From assembly GCA_023137005.1 (NCBI GenBank), contig JAGLQE010000413.1, forward strand, positions 1 through 6,656: 6,656 nt of DNA, read 5' to 3'. The position numbers and the translations under genes are program-made. This document shows positions 4,963 to 6,656 of this stretch, piece by piece (position 1 is the first letter of the stretch; each line of letters starts with the position of its first letter). The notes under the pieces were generated by a model that saw only the letters and a list, made by a program, of their open reading frames with translations, was not told where the DNA came from and searched no databases. The DNA is from Thermoplasmata archaeon (lineage in GTDB: Archaea; Thermoplasmatota; Thermoplasmata; SG8-5; JAGLSY01).

Positions 4963-6656
4963 ATGGTTAACAATAAAAGTGGGCAAAGAAGAGTATTATT
5001 ATCGATTATCCTGGTCATGATATTAATGATGTCCAGCTTGCTCCATTCTCCCATAGCCACGGGGGTGGGATCTGATGATGAACCTCCCATTGCCAAGAAC
5101 CTGCCGATCGAGGATCATCCTGCCATCGACGTCACTGCTGAAATTGAAAACATCCTCAACAATGTAACAGAGGACCTCGTGCAAGATTACATACAGGAAC
5201 TGCAGGATTTTGGCACCAGATATTCCTATGCAGTGGAAAAAAATTACCAGGCTGGAGATTATATATTCGATATATATGAAATGAATGGCCTCAACCCATA
5301 TTTTGATTATTTCATAAGGAGTGGAGCAAAGATGAGGAATGTGGTGGCTGAGCTTCCTGGCAAGACAGCGTCAGATGGAATAATCATAATATGCGGACAT
5401 TATGACTCCATCTCCAACCTCCCCTACAAATCTGCTCCCGGGGCGGATGACAATGGCAGTGGCACAGCGGCTGTTCTTGCGGCCGCGGAACTACTCTCCG
5501 ATTACGAATTCAACCACACCATACGTTTCATATCCTTTTCAGGAGAAGAACAGGGATTGTGGGGGAGTGCTCATTATGCCTCCAATTCGAAATTCCTGGG
5601 TGAGAACATTACGGCCGTGATCAATCTTGACATGTTTGGATACAACCCAGACCCGGGCAGTACTACCATATGGGCCAAGCTTAATGGCAATGCACACTCG
5701 GAAGACTTGGCCAACTACACTAATTCAATTGCACAGAACTACACCTCACTGGATGTGACAGTCGGCGGAACCTCCAGCAACAGTGACCACCACTTTTTCG
5801 GACCAGAATATCCTGCCATTCACATTTTCGAGGACCAATTCTCACCATATTATCATAAGACAACGGACACCATTGACAAGGTCAATTTGACATACATTGC
5901 AAACGGCACCCAGATCGCAATAGCGACCATCGCCGAGTTGGCAGGGCTTAACAGCACCGATATCGCTCCCCCTACCCCTCATGATATGTTCCCGGCCCCC
6001 GGTATCTACGCCAGGGAAAACACAACTATATCCGTGATTTTGAAGGATCCATCCGGTATAGACCTGGCCAACTTGAAAATGCTGATTAATGGCTCTGAGA
6101 TATCACCGTCTATTTCATCATCACCCCTCGGATTCAATTTTTCATACACTACACCAATTGATTTTACAGATGGAGATATAATAACCCTCAGGATAATCGC
6201 CAATGACACAGTGGGAAATATGCTGGATCACAACTGGACATTTACTGTAGACGGCGTTCACCCTCTTCTCCCATCCGACTTTTCCATAAACCTTGCGAGG
6301 GTGGAGGCTGTTAAACAAGGCATGGTTCTGGACAAAAGTGCATCCGGATACGACGATGCCCATGTGATCGCCCCCTCTGTAATTTTCCACGACAATGAGT
6401 ACAAAATGTGGTACGCTGGTAATGACGGCAGTAGGTACAGGGTATTATATGCCAACTCATCGGATGGAATGAACTGGAATAAGCAGGGCCTTGTGATACC
6501 CCTAGGAAGCTCCGGAGAGGCAGATGATTATCATGCCTCCTATCCATCTGTATTGTTCGAGGATGAGGAGTACAAAATGTGGTACTCCGGCTATGATGGT
6601 GTCCAATGGCGCATCATGTACGCCAATTCGACAGATGGGATGAATTGGATAAAGCA
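4963..6656 (+). CDS. Secreted M28 zinc peptidase with Ig-like and beta-propeller domains (3' partial)
   Basis: The frame is open from ATG 4963 to the window end (564 codons seen, no stop). Residues 1-34 form a signal peptide: basic VNNKSGQRR, a hydrophobic stretch VLLSIILVMILMMSSLL, then SPIATG. Residues about 70-325 are an M28 (aminopeptidase Y/S-like) domain that binds two zinc ions. Metal ligands and catalytic residues seen are His146 in GHYDS, Asp162/163 in GADDNGSG, Glu195-Glu196 in SGEEQG (first catalytic, second ligand), Asp223 in NLDMFGY and His298 in YYHKTTDT. Residues about 333-434 look like an Ig-like beta-sandwich. From about 440, repeated blades with EYKMWY and SSDGMNW/STDGMNW motifs resemble five-bladed propellers of glycosidase-like proteins. 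About 16 Asn-x-Ser/Thr sequons follow the signal peptide, consistent with an exported glycoprotein. It likely cleaves peptides outside the cell. ATG 4963 is preferred over in-frame ATG 4918 because it fits the TATA box and leaves a normal signal peptide. Confidence 0.92.
   Translation, partial: MVNNKSGQRRVLLSIILVMILMMSSLLHSPIATGVGSDDEPPIAKNLPIEDHPAIDVTAEIENILNNVTEDLVQDYIQELQDFGTRYSYAVEKNYQAGDYIFDIYEMNGLNPYFDYFIRSGAKMRNVVAELPGKTASDGIIIICGHYDSISNLPYKSAPGADDNGSGTAAVLAAAELLSDYEFNHTIRFISFSGEEQGLWGSAHYASNSKFLGENITAVINLDMFGYNPDPGSTTIWAKLNGNAHSEDLANYTNSIAQNYTSLDVTVGGTSSNSDHHFFGPEYPAIHIFEDQFSPYYHKTTDTIDKVNLTYIANGTQIAIATIAELAGLNSTDIAPPTPHDMFPAPGIYARENTTISVILKDPSGIDLANLKMLINGSEISPSISSSPLGFNFSYTTPIDFTDGDIITLRIIANDTVGNMLDHNWTFTVDGVHPLLPSDFSINLARVEAVKQGMVLDKSASGYDDAHVIAPSVIFHDNEYKMWYAGNDGSRYRVLYANSSDGMNWNKQGLVIPLGSSGEADDYHASYPSVLFEDEEYKMWYSGYDGVQWRIMYANSTDGMNWIK
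6352..6656 (+). repeat. Propeller blade repeats of 171 bases (second copy truncated)
   Basis: Within the M28 peptidase gene, one unit (6352-6522) and a second incomplete unit (6523-6656) align at a 57-codon offset. Shared protein features are an Asp-Asp start with a nearby His, PSV(I/L)F, EYKMWY(A/S)G, (L/M)YAN, and S(S/T)DGMNW. The strongest DNA match is GAGTACAAAATGTGGTAC at 6397 and again at 6568. More copies are expected beyond the window. Confidence 0.8.

Noticed and set aside
4963..5064. Possible type IV pilin-like leader on the M28 protein, given the neighbouring prepilin peptidase
   Set aside because: The GQRRVLLS segment lacks a clear pilin-type cleavage context, and an ordinary secretion signal explains the N-terminus.

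Overview
The window looks like a piece of an archaeal chromosome. It carries a ribosomal protein found only in archaea and eukaryotes (S3Ae/eS1) and a tRNA-Met interrupted by an intron with a clean bulge-helix-bulge splice motif. It also has an archaeal-type prepilin peptidase with a C-terminal cytosolic domain, and AT-rich TATA boxes about 25 bases ahead of expected transcription starts. Some genes have a Shine-Dalgarno sequence and others look leaderless. The style (large secreted multi-domain peptidases rich in N-glycosylation sequons, RING-like zinc fingers) would suit a Thermoplasmatota or other euryarchaeal lineage, but that placement is inference.

Layout. Positions 1-197 are non-coding, with a C-rich tract and a TATA box. 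Positions 198-2030 (+) encode a NhaP-type cation/proton antiporter fused to a C-terminal RING-like zinc finger. Positions 2132-2259 (+) are elongator tRNA-Met(CAT) with a 54-base intron. Positions 2433-3149 (+) encode ribosomal protein S3Ae with an acidic tail; an inverted repeat overlaps its ribosome binding site and a hairpin spans its stop codon. A convergent pair of minus-strand genes follows: an isochorismatase-like cysteine hydrolase (3254-3841), preceded by a type IV prepilin/preflagellin peptidase (3867-4817). A 145-base divergent promoter region separates the latter from a plus-strand secreted M28 zinc peptidase that starts at 4963 and runs off the window end. The M28 protein has a signal peptide, a peptidase domain, an Ig-like domain and the first blades of a beta-propeller.

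The genes do not form one pathway. The antiporter serves ion/pH homeostasis; the tRNA and S3Ae serve translation; the prepilin peptidase and the M28 protein both concern the cell surface and share a divergent control region; the hydrolase has no evident partner. The most unusual items are the antiporter-RING fusion, the Asp-Asp motif in an otherwise NhaP-like antiporter, the inverted repeat over the S3Ae ribosome binding site, the hydrolase start that conflicts with its TATA box, and the peptidase-propeller architecture. I found no CRISPR array, insertion sequence or phage gene.
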